NCBI GenBank assembly: GCA_031275535.1
Contig: JAISOR010000187.1
Coordinates: 1-13,572 of the forward strand
Length of the DNA stretch: 13,572 bases
Direction: 5' to 3'
Source: Treponema sp.
Lineage (GTDB): Bacteria > Spirochaetota > Spirochaetia > Treponematales > Breznakiellaceae
The position numbers and the translations under genes are program-made. The notes below the pieces were generated by a model. The model saw nothing but the letters and a program-made list of their open reading frames with translations, was not told the origin of the DNA and searched no databases. Positions 6,954 to 13,572 of the stretch are shown here, piece by piece. The first letter of the stretch is position 1, and the number at the start of each line of letters is the position of its first letter.

Positions 6954-7909
6954 TCCGCAGCCCTCCAACATTCCACATAATGCTCCCCTCCCTTTCCGGT
7001 CTGCTGGGGCGCTTCCTGTCTGCACTGTTTGGTACAATAGGAGCAGCGATCCGCAAAGCGGCAGCTTGCCGTAGGGTTAAGCAGAAAAGGCGGCTGGCCG
7101 TTTATCGAATATATACGGTCCGTCTTTTTTGCCAGCGGGTTGGAGGCCCTTAAGAGCGCTTCGGTATAAGGGTGTTTTGGATTTTCCATCAGCGTTTTTA
7201 GGGGCGCCATTTCGACAATCCGTCCCGCATACATAACCGCCACCTTGCTGCACATCAGGGCAATCACCCGGATATCGTGGGAGATAAGGAGAATGGCCGT
7301 GCCTTTTTCTCTTTGGATTTTCCGCAGGAGCTGGAGGTATTGGAGCTGTACGGTTGCGTCAAGGGCGGTGGTTGGTTCGTCGGCAATGATCAGCCGGGGG
7401 CTGCTCGCTATGGCAACGCCTCCGGCGGCACGTTGGAGCATACCCCCGCTCATCTGAAAGGGATATTCCCCCCTGCGTTCCGGCGGGATCCCCAGGAATT
7501 GGAAGAGTTCTTTTACCCGCATCCTTTCCTGTTTCCGCCCCAGGTGCAGATGGTAGTGAATGCTTTCTTCCACCTGATTGCCCACCGAAAAAAGAGGATT
7601 AAGCGCACTCATGGGATTTTGCAGGATGATGGCGATCTTTTTTCCCCGGTATTCGCTGAGTTTCCCCGGAGCAAGCCGCAGAATGTCTTCTCCCTGCAGC
7701 AGCACCTGTCCCCCGCCGTTATGGGCTCCAAGCTCCCGGTGATATGCCATGATCGACATGGCGGTCATGCTTTTTCCGCAGCCCGATTCCCCAATGATGC
7801 CGAAACATTCACTTTCATCTACGTCAAAGCTGATGCCGTCTACGGCGATTACCCTGCCCTGGGGATGATCAAACCAGGTAACCAGGTCTTTGACTTCCAA
7901 TAGGGCCAT
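6950..7909 (-). CDS. Peptide/nickel-type ABC transporter ATPase, first subunit (DppD/OppD-like)
   Basis: This 319-residue ATPase pairs with the next gene product to power the importer. Motifs are Walker A GESGCGKS (40-47), Q-loop Gln98 in LQNPMSALNP, signature SGGMLQR (154-160), Walker B LIIADE (173-178), DEPTTALD and the H-loop His211. The SGGM form marks the D-type subunit; the helix after it reads AAGGVAIASS, where the family usually has a MIAIALA-like sequence, so it is somewhat unusual. The C-terminal extension again carries five Cys (283, 289, 292, 296, 314), a pattern compatible with an iron-sulfur cluster. GGGAGGA lies 9 bases before the ATG, and the gene starts only 3 bases after the permease stop. 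It overlaps the following ATPase gene by 4 bases, which points to translational coupling. Confidence 0.93.
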   Translation of the reverse strand: MALLEVKDLVTWFDHPQGRVIAVDGISFDVDESECFGIIGESGCGKSMTAMSIMAYHRELGAHNGGGQVLLQGEDILRLAPGKLSEYRGKKIAIILQNPMSALNPLFSVGNQVEESIHYHLHLGRKQERMRVKELFQFLGIPPERRGEYPFQMSGGMLQRAAGGVAIASSPRLIIADEPTTALDATVQLQYLQLLRKIQREKGTAILLISHDIRVIALMCSKVAVMYAGRIVEMAPLKTLMENPKHPYTEALLRASNPLAKKTDRIYSINGQPPFLLNPTASCRFADRCSYCTKQCRQEAPQQTGKGGEHYVECWRAAE

Positions 7910-7912
7910 AAC

Positions 7913-8776
7913 TCAGCGTCCTCCCCTGGGATCAAGCCGGTGTTTGACCCATTCCCCGAAGAGGTTAAAGGCGATTACGGTGATAACAATGGCCAGGGCC
8001 GGGAAGACCGAACTCCACCAGGCAAGCTGGAAGGTGTTTTTTCCGTCGGTTACCATGCCGCCCCAGGTTGGGTTAGGGGGCTGGACGCTGAGGCCAAGAA
8101 AACTCAAGCCCGCTTCCATGAGTATGCTTGATCCTATTACCTGCACTAAAAGCACAATCAGGGTATTCATCTGATTGGGAAGAAGATGGCGGAAGATAAT
8201 ACGCAGATTGGAAGCCCCCATAACCCGGGCCTGAACGATAAAGTTTTTTCCTTTTAAGCTGAGGGTCTGGCCGCGGATGATTTTAGTAAACCGGGGCCAA
8301 AGGGAGAAGGCTATGGCCAATACCACCGATGCAAAGCCCGATCCGACGGTAATAACCAAAAGCAGGGCCAGCAGAATTCCCGGTATCGACATCATGGCGT
8401 CTCCCAGGCGCATGATGATTTTATCCGCCGTGTTTCCAAAAAAACCCGCCGCCAGCCCTAAAAGGGTTCCTACAAAACCGCCCATAAATATGGCCGCAAA
8501 GGAGATCGCCAGGGAAACCCGGCCCCCCAGGATGATGCGGCTTAATACATCCCGCCCAAGGTAGTCTGTCCCCAGCAGATAGGTAAGGCTGCCGCCGGGT
8601 ATAAAAAAGGGGGGCCTGTATTTAATTGACAGGACGGCCAATTTTGGATCATGGGGGCTAAGGCGGTATCCTATGATTCCATTAAAAATAAAAAGCAAAA
8701 TGATCAGGATTGAAAAGACCGGGACCCTTTCCCTGTTTCGGCGTGAAGTTTTTTGTTCCATGGGCGGGTCCTTCAT
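7913..8776 (-). CDS. Peptide/nickel-type ABC transporter permease (DppC/OppC-like)
   Basis: This 287-residue inner-membrane protein is the second permease subunit. An N-terminal anchor helix (about 20-38) is followed by the family motif LGTDYLGRDVLSRII (about 68-82) and five further membrane segments. The cytoplasmic EAA loop reads KNFIVQARVMGASNLRIIFRH, the coupling site for the ATPases. The first ATG (8776) overlaps the upstream permease stop in an ATGA; a second in-frame ATG at 8761 has a better AAGGA ribosome site and may be the true start, giving 282 residues. Both products are functionally equal in predicted topology. Spacing to the downstream ATPase gene is 3 bases. Confidence 0.93.
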   Translation of the reverse strand: MKDPPMEQKTSRRNRERVPVFSILIILLFIFNGIIGYRLSPHDPKLAVLSIKYRPPFFIPGGSLTYLLGTDYLGRDVLSRIILGGRVSLAISFAAIFMGGFVGTLLGLAAGFFGNTADKIIMRLGDAMMSIPGILLALLLVITVGSGFASVVLAIAFSLWPRFTKIIRGQTLSLKGKNFIVQARVMGASNLRIIFRHLLPNQMNTLIVLLVQVIGSSILMEAGLSFLGLSVQPPNPTWGGMVTDGKNTFQLAWWSSVFPALAIVITVIAFNLFGEWVKHRLDPRGGR

Positions 8777-9696
8777 TGATGCCGCCTGATCCGGGGATCA
8801 ACCAGGGCATACACAATATCGGCCAGCAGATTGACCCCCACCACGATCAGGGTCAAGATCAGCACGATTCCCTGGACGGTTGCATAGTCCCGGTTGATGA
8901 TCGATTGGTATGTTAAAAGCCCGATTCCGGGCCAGGCAAACATGGACTCCACAATAACCGTGCCGGTTAATTGATTGGCTATCATCATGGAACTCATGCC
9001 GATAACCGGTATAAGGGCGTTTTTAAGCCCATGCTTCAGCATGACCACCCTTTCGCGCAGTCCCTTGAGGCGGGCCAGTTTGATATAATCTTCTCCCTGG
9101 GTTTCGATGAGGCTGTTGCGCAGCATCAATGCCATGCCGTTGGACATGAGAAACCCCATAAGAAGCCCCGGAAGTATATAGCTCTTTAGGCCCCCGCCCA
9201 TGCCGGCTATGGGGAGCCACCTGAGTTTTACCCCAAAGAGGGCCATTGCCAGCATGATGATAAAAAAATTGGGAATTGACTGGAATATGGCAAAAGAAAA
9301 AAGGTATACCCGGTTTAAGACGGTCTTGCGGAGGCTTGCGGAGAGTATGCCCCGGCAAAAGGCAAAGAGGAGTGTGCAAACAATGGTAAACAGGGCCAGG
9401 CGTATGGTGTTGGGAAGCCGCGTGGCCACAGAACGAATTACCGGTTGATTGGTTGCGTAGGAAATCCCCAGGTTGCCCCGGGCCGCTTCTTTGATAAAAT
9501 ACAAGAGCTGGACGGGGAGCGGCTTGTCCAGCCCCAGGCCCCTGATATATGCCTCGTACTGATCAGCCGTGGCGTCCAGGGGGACATAAATATCCTCGGG
9601 GCTTCCGGTTGATCTGGTGGCGATAAACACCACCACCAGAACCAGCAACACCGTAATCGCCGCCTGTATAAGTTTGTCAAATAGATACTTTACCAT
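8773..9696 (-). CDS. Peptide/nickel-type ABC transporter permease (DppB/OppB-like)
   Basis: This 307-residue inner-membrane protein is the first permease subunit of the importer. It has an N-terminal helix (about 9-28), the typical periplasmic segment with GLDKPLPVQLLYFIKEAARGNLG (two shorter parts recognisable as 'LDKPLPVQ' and 'GNLGISY'), several more membrane helices, and the EAA loop GEDYIKLARLKGLRERVVMLKH with the following 'ALIPVI'. The C-terminus ends in the family motif YALVDPRIR. It starts 27 bases after the binding-protein gene; the ribosome site is weak (AAAGGG, about 14 bases upstream), which would fit lower expression of the membrane part than of the binding protein. The stop overlaps the start of the next permease gene. 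Confidence 0.93.
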   Translation of the reverse strand: MVKYLFDKLIQAAITVLLVLVVVFIATRSTGSPEDIYVPLDATADQYEAYIRGLGLDKPLPVQLLYFIKEAARGNLGISYATNQPVIRSVATRLPNTIRLALFTIVCTLLFAFCRGILSASLRKTVLNRVYLFSFAIFQSIPNFFIIMLAMALFGVKLRWLPIAGMGGGLKSYILPGLLMGFLMSNGMALMLRNSLIETQGEDYIKLARLKGLRERVVMLKHGLKNALIPVIGMSSMMIANQLTGTVIVESMFAWPGIGLLTYQSIINRDYATVQGIVLILTLIVVGVNLLADIVYALVDPRIRRHQ

Positions 9697-9723
9697 AGGC
9701 TTTTATCAAACCCTTTACCGGTT

Positions 9724-11319
9724 TCATTGGGGCCCGGCGCTTCTTATTGTTTTATAGTAGGCAGCGCTAAAGCCTCCCAGGTTATCCTCCCACTCATCCG
9801 CAAGCCAGGTTCCCACCTTGCCGGATACGCCCCAGAGAGAATCAACATAGGCAATGCCGAAGATGTATTTTAATTCGTCGTCAACTTTCCGCAAAACCCG
9901 GTTGTCAATTTCGTTGCGTTTGTTTATATCAAAGGATGAGAGGGCTTCGTCAAACCATGCGTCAATTTCGGGGAAATTTCTGATTACCGAGATGCGTCCG
10001 TTTGTTCTGTACCATATTTCCTGGGAACTAATGCCGTCGAGAACACCCACCGGGGATGACCACAGGCATACGGCCCCATAGGCCTCGTCGCTGAGGTCCG
10101 GGCTGCCCCGGGCAAAGGTCATCAGAATTGTTTCATCCGTGGGGTGGATTTCTACCTGTAAGCCGACAGCCTCCCAGTAACTGGCGATAAGTTCCGCCAG
10201 TTTACTGCGCCAATCCCCCGCAAAGGTATAGAAGCGTATAACAGGCTGCCTGAATTTATCCGGATAGCCCGCCCGGGCCAGGAGTTCTTTGGCCCTTTGG
10301 GGGTCATATTCCGTGGCGGTCCAGGAGGGATCCCAGTTTTCGCCGGTGGGTGAAACCTTCCAGTATTTCTCCGGTATTGCATAGCCGTCAAAAAAATCAT
10401 CCACAATCTCTTTGCGGTTTATGGCGTAGTCCAGGGCCTGCCGGACCAGAAGGTTCTGGGAGGCTTCGCCCCTGTCCTCCCAGGCGCCCTGTACATATAC
10501 CGTGGTCATGGTTGTTTTTTCCAGATTCTTGATGCTCAAGCCCGGGGTTCCCCGGATTTCGGGAATATTGTCGGTGCTGATCTGGACTATATCCGCTTCC
10601 CCGGCTTTGAGCATGGCCAATTGGGTGCTTGCATCGGGGATGTTTTTAACGATCATCGTTTTGTATTCCGGGCTTTCCCCCCAATAATCGGGCGCCGCTT
10701 CCAGGCTTACCGCCACATCCTGATCTATGTCCGCCACCCGGTAGGGGCCGGTTCCGATAGGATGGGTACTGAAATAATCATCGCCCTTTTCTTCGACATA
10801 ATTTTTAGGCAGTATACTTACCGACCCAATGGCGTATAAAACAAAAGGATAGGGCCTCTTTGTATGTACCGAAACCGTATATTCATCCAACTGTTCCACC
10901 CGGTCTATAAAGGTTTGGATCACAACGCCGTTGATCGACCCGGGCTTGGAGTATTTTTCAAAGGAGAATACCACATCCGCGGCGGTCAGGGGTGAGCCGT
11001 CGTGGAAAACGACCCCCGGGCGGATCTTTAGGGTAACGGTCCGGTAATCTTCCGATATGACATAAGATTCCGCCAAAGCAGGCTGATACTGGCCGTTCTC
11101 ATTTGTTTCAACCAGGGATTCATACACCGCCGAGAGGACATATTTGCTTAAAATAACCATTGCCGTTGAGGGGTCGAAGTTTTTTGTATCGAATCCGGTA
11201 ATCGCGACTACCAGCGGCGCCGGAGCGGCGTTCTGGTCCGCCTGTTTTTCAGAGCAGCCGGAAAAAGCCATCCCCATAAGGGCAAAAATAAGGTACCGAA
11301 AAAATGCTTTCTTTGTCAT
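9724..11319 (-). CDS. Extracytoplasmic solute-binding lipoprotein, SBP_bac_5 (DppA/OppA-like)
   Basis: The 531-residue protein is the substrate-binding part of the importer. It begins with a lipoprotein signal peptide (MTKKAFFRYLIFALMG) and a lipobox FSGC at 18-21, so it should be lipid-anchored outside the cytoplasmic membrane. Family 5 binding-protein hallmarks are present: the early 'ALAESYVISEDYRTVTLKIR' block, 'FHDGSPLTAADVVFSFE', 'IGTGPY', 'LVRQALDYAINRKEIV' and 'AKELLARAGYP'. The ligand cannot be told from sequence; members bind peptides, nickel chelates, opines, glycans or other organics, and the neighbours here suggest a non-peptide ligand. The start at 11319 has GGAGG 8 bases upstream; the longer frame from 11430 would bury the signal peptide and overlap the previous gene. 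A hairpin lies just upstream of the ribosome site. Confidence 0.93.
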   Translation of the reverse strand: MTKKAFFRYLIFALMGMAFSGCSEKQADQNAAPAPLVVAITGFDTKNFDPSTAMVILSKYVLSAVYESLVETNENGQYQPALAESYVISEDYRTVTLKIRPGVVFHDGSPLTAADVVFSFEKYSKPGSINGVVIQTFIDRVEQLDEYTVSVHTKRPYPFVLYAIGSVSILPKNYVEEKGDDYFSTHPIGTGPYRVADIDQDVAVSLEAAPDYWGESPEYKTMIVKNIPDASTQLAMLKAGEADIVQISTDNIPEIRGTPGLSIKNLEKTTMTTVYVQGAWEDRGEASQNLLVRQALDYAINRKEIVDDFFDGYAIPEKYWKVSPTGENWDPSWTATEYDPQRAKELLARAGYPDKFRQPVIRFYTFAGDWRSKLAELIASYWEAVGLQVEIHPTDETILMTFARGSPDLSDEAYGAVCLWSSPVGVLDGISSQEIWYRTNGRISVIRNFPEIDAWFDEALSSFDINKRNEIDNRVLRKVDDELKYIFGIAYVDSLWGVSGKVGTWLADEWEDNLGGFSAAYYKTIRSAGPQ

Positions 11320-11332
11320 GGTAAAATCCTCC

Positions 11333-11360
11333 GGGCTTCCGGATTTTTCTTTCCGGGCCC
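11333..11360 (-). other. Intercistronic hairpin before the binding-protein gene
   Basis: Between the DszB-like stop and the binding-protein start, an imperfect 9-bp stem (GGGC + CCGGA pairing with TCCGG + GCCC, with a 2-base bulge) encloses an 8-base A-rich loop. The 3' arm ends immediately before the GGAGG ribosome site of the binding-protein gene. Such a structure could protect a processed 5' end and let the binding protein be made in excess of the membrane subunits; this is inference. Confidence 0.35.
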
Positions 11361-11371
11361 TTGCATAATGT

Positions 11372-12418
11372 TCACGCCACTGCGTGTTCCCGGAACTGTT
11401 CCTGAGCTTCCCGGAGGAAACTCCGGTCAAGCCATTCCTCTAAATCAAAATCCTTTTCGATAAAGTGGTTCTTTAGGAGGAATTCTTTTTGCGAAGCCAG
11501 AAGATCCACCAGGGGGGGATCAAAACCCGGCGCATAGTATTTATACGCATCAGGGGCCCGGGTCTTACGCAGCTGTTCGCGGGTGGCGCCGTGCTGGCCC
11601 GCGGCTCCAAACTCAAGGCTTTCTTCCTGGTGTTCCTTTGCCCACTCCGCCGCTTTAAGCAATTCCTCCAGGTAAATAAGCACCAGATCGCGGTTTTCGG
11701 CGGCGAAGTCCTCGTGGACCGTAATGATGGAAGGGTATATATTGTTAACGTTGGATAGCGGGGTCTTTGAAATATCAATGATTACCCTGGCAAGTCCCCG
11801 CTCTTCGATCTGGGCGACCAGGGAGCGGTGGGAAAAAAAAGCGTCCACTTCGCCGGATTGAAGGGCCCTGATCTCCTCGGTATGGGGAGGCAGAAAGGCT
11901 GGGTCCGAATTTTCCGTGCCCCCTTTGGCAGGGATATGCCGGGGAACCGCCACATCCACAAAGGTAACTTCTTCCTTCCCGATTTTGTAAGCATCCAACA
12001 CGGTCTGATAGCCCCGGGTTACCATGGCCCGCATGGGATCTACCACGCTGTTAAGGGCCAGCGGAACTGCCAGGCGTTTGCCCCGCAGATCTTCGGGGGA
12101 TTGGATGGGAGAATCGGGGGCGGTTAGGATCGCATGGGACTGCTTTATAGCGGTAATGCCGATTACCCTGGTACGGGTACCCCGTGAATGGCTCCAGATA
12201 GGCGGAACATTGCCCCCGTCCCGAAAAGCCAGGGGCGCCTCCTGGGTAAGGTGCTTGACCAGTTCCGGGGAGGGGAGACTCTGGAGAAGAACAATCCGGG
12301 CGCCGGCCTTGTTATAGGCCTTTTCAAGCAACCCCTTCCTGAGCAATACCTCCGTTCCGCTTCCCACCGGGCATCTGGTAAAAATGACCGTCCGTTTGTC
12401 AAAAATATCATTGTTCAT
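11372..12418 (-). CDS. DszB-like sulfinate desulfinase homologue (periplasmic-binding-protein fold, cytosolic)
   Basis: The 348-residue protein has the two-lobed fold of SsuA/NMT1-type binding proteins but no signal peptide, so it should stay in the cytosol. It lines up along its length with DszB, the 2'-hydroxybiphenyl-2-sulfinate desulfinase of Rhodococcus (365 residues), as I recall that sequence. The known catalytic residues Cys27, His60 and Arg70 match Cys16 (TRCPVG), His56 (VKHLTQEAP) and Arg66 (FRDGGNVPP); the His-Arg spacing of ten is identical and the RxGGxxPP block is shared. Later shared blocks are TRxxGIT, LQSGEVDAFFS and the end segment QKEFLLKN...DLEEW. Predicted role: cleavage of a C-S bond in an organic sulfinate, releasing sulfite; the substrate need not be aromatic. 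AGGAGG lies 6 bases before the ATG. The gene sits 25 bases after the enolase-family gene and 52 bases before the binding-protein gene. An alternative is a non-catalytic cytosolic ligand-binding protein. Confidence 0.75.
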   Translation of the reverse strand: MNNDIFDKRTVIFTRCPVGSGTEVLLRKGLLEKAYNKAGARIVLLQSLPSPELVKHLTQEAPLAFRDGGNVPPIWSHSRGTRTRVIGITAIKQSHAILTAPDSPIQSPEDLRGKRLAVPLALNSVVDPMRAMVTRGYQTVLDAYKIGKEEVTFVDVAVPRHIPAKGGTENSDPAFLPPHTEEIRALQSGEVDAFFSHRSLVAQIEERGLARVIIDISKTPLSNVNNIYPSIITVHEDFAAENRDLVLIYLEELLKAAEWAKEHQEESLEFGAAGQHGATREQLRKTRAPDAYKYYAPGFDPPLVDLLASQKEFLLKNHFIEKDFDLEEWLDRSFLREAQEQFREHAVA

Positions 12419-12443
12419 TTTTTCCTCCTTATAAATGATTTCT

Positions 12444-13572
12444 CTATTTAATGGTGATCCTCTCCATCGTCTTTTCTCCGAACTCGGAGAGATCCTGCCC
12501 GATGCCGGGCAGATCGGGGATGGGGAGGTACCCGTCTTTTGCCTCATACCGGTAAAGCCCATACCGGGCATTTTCCTCGTTTTTAAGGTGTACATGATCC
12601 TCATGGATAACAAAATTGGGAATTGCGGCCTCCAGTTGAACCGATGCCGCATGGTTAAAGGGCCCCCCGCAGACATGGGGCGCCACAAGGGCGTGGAAGG
12701 TCTGGGCCAGATCGGCGATCTTTTTCATTTCCGTTATTCCCCCGGTATTGCAGATGTCGGGCTGGAGAATCCTAAGGGACCCGTTTTGAAGAAAGGGCAG
12801 GAAGGCCCAACGGGTACACATGCGCTCCCCCGAAGCCAGGGGAAATCCGGCCCTGTCGGCCACCTGTTTCATGGCATCGGCGCTGGTAGGTTCGATGGGC
12901 TCCTCAAAGAAGAGGATATTGTATCCCTCCACCGCCCGGGCTATCTGAATGGCGCCTTCGACGCCGGTGATGGCGTTATTTTCAAGGATAATGCCTCCCC
13001 CTTCGCCCAGAGCCTCCCGTACCGCCGCCACACGTTCGCGGACGCGCCTCAAGAGGCCGGGGGAAACAAATTTGTTGATCTCCTCATTGAATGAGAACAG
13101 GGCGCCGCTTTCCCGCAGGAAATTGGCCTTAATAATATCGTAACCGCCGGACAGGGCCGCCTTTGCCGCCGTATAATAATCATCCGGCGTCAAGAGGGGA
13201 TTGTTGAGTTCAGGATAGCCAAATTCAATATGACTAAGGTAGACCCGTATCTTTTCCCGGAATTTTCCCCCAAGCAGCTTATATACCGGCTGCCCCAGGG
13301 CCTTGCCCTTAATATCCCACAGGGCAATATCCAGGGCGCTGATAGCGGAGACACTGATAGGCCCTCCCAGGGTATTCCAGTGCCCGTGCAGCCTGGCCCA
13401 GATGCTTTCCGTATTAAACGGATCCTCGCCTATGATGACCTTTGCGTAATCCTGCAAAAGGCTATGGGCGGTGGCGACTCCCAGGCCGTAGACAATAGCT
13501 TCGCCGTAACCATACAGCCCTTCGCCGGTAATTACCTTAGCCAAAAGGATGCGATGCTTTCCCGGATAAAAA
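12444..13572 (-). CDS. Enolase-superfamily enzyme, mandelate racemase/acid-sugar dehydratase-like (5' end outside window)
   Basis: At least 376 residues are in the window; the frame stays open to the edge with a typical N-terminal capping-domain sequence (YPGKHRILLAKVITGEGLYGYGEA), so the start is missing. The TTG at 13544 is not the real start. Numbered from that TTG, the barrel carries KxN at 139-141 (IIKANF), a metal-site acid Glu188 (IILENN; many relatives have Asp here), the FFEEP glutamates at 214-215, Glu240 (SGERM), and an Asp263/His290 pair (QPDICNTGG, APHVCGGP). These fit Mg2+-dependent abstraction of a proton next to a carboxylate, as in galactonate/gluconate-type dehydratases. The substrate is unknown. 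It is the first visible gene of the operon. The product probably acts on the imported compound or on what the DszB-like enzyme leaves. Confidence 0.85.
   Translation of the reverse strand, partial: FYPGKHRILLAKVITGEGLYGYGEAIVYGLGVATAHSLLQDYAKVIIGEDPFNTESIWARLHGHWNTLGGPISVSAISALDIALWDIKGKALGQPVYKLLGGKFREKIRVYLSHIEFGYPELNNPLLTPDDYYTAAKAALSGGYDIIKANFLRESGALFSFNEEINKFVSPGLLRRVRERVAAVREALGEGGGIILENNAITGVEGAIQIARAVEGYNILFFEEPIEPTSADAMKQVADRAGFPLASGERMCTRWAFLPFLQNGSLRILQPDICNTGGITEMKKIADLAQTFHALVAPHVCGGPFNHAASVQLEAAIPNFVIHEDHVHLKNEENARYGLYRYEAKDGYLPIPDLPGIGQDLSEFGEKTMERITIK

Noticed and set aside
11320..11430. Upstream extension of the binding-protein frame
   Set aside because: It would place the lipoprotein signal peptide 37 residues inside the protein and overlap the previous gene; the ATG at 11319 has its own GGAGG.
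12419..12688. N-terminal extension of the DszB-like reading frame by 90 codons
   Set aside because: It lies inside the enolase-family gene, is unlike the family, and the ATG at 12418 has an AGGAGG site directly upstream.
1..13572. CRISPR array, tRNA, rRNA, transposase or phage genes
   Set aside because: I saw no regularly spaced direct repeats, no tRNA-like cloverleaf with the conserved T-loop, no rRNA sequence and no recombinase or transposase motif.

Overview
The window looks like bacterial chromosome of about 55% GC with compact, good Shine-Dalgarno-led genes. Gene content and protein style (a stand-alone oligoendopeptidase F next to elongation factor P, many Dpp/Opp-type lipoprotein transport genes, secreted SRPBCC protein) suggest a host-associated anaerobe; my best guess is a Treponema-type spirochaete, possibly of an insect gut. 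That is an impression from protein sequence, not a proven assignment. Nearly everything is on the minus strand; only the first gene is on the plus strand.

Left part (1-5900). A plus-strand exported SRPBCC/START-like protein (211-861) converges, with a 25-base tail overlap, on a minus-strand two-domain methyltransferase (837-2246). The methyltransferase lies downstream of efp (elongation factor P, 2306-2869) with only a GC-rich hairpin between them, so the two are probably co-transcribed. Between efp and pepF is a 369-base gene-free stretch (2870-3238) holding an efp promoter, a 145-base highly structured element (nested stem-loops inside a 12-bp outer inverted repeat), and a second 17-bp inverted repeat. 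Then come pepF (oligoendopeptidase F, 3239-5059) and an unrecognised 208-residue protein with a cysteine-containing tail (5204-5830) that has its own clear promoter.

Right part (5979-13572). Seven minus-strand genes form one tight operon whose 5' end lies outside the window: an enolase-superfamily (mandelate racemase/acid-sugar dehydratase-like) enzyme, partial at its 5' end; a cytosolic protein resembling the sulfinate desulfinase DszB with its Cys/His/Arg catalytic residues conserved; and a complete peptide/nickel-type ABC importer (lipoprotein binding protein, two permeases, two ATPases, the last five genes overlapping or spaced by a few bases to 52 bases). The layout suggests an uptake-and-breakdown cassette: the importer brings in an organic substrate, and the two cytosolic enzymes act on it or its product. 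The DszB-like gene is the most interesting item, because it predicts a C-S cleaving step in a gene set that would normally be annotated as plain peptide transport.
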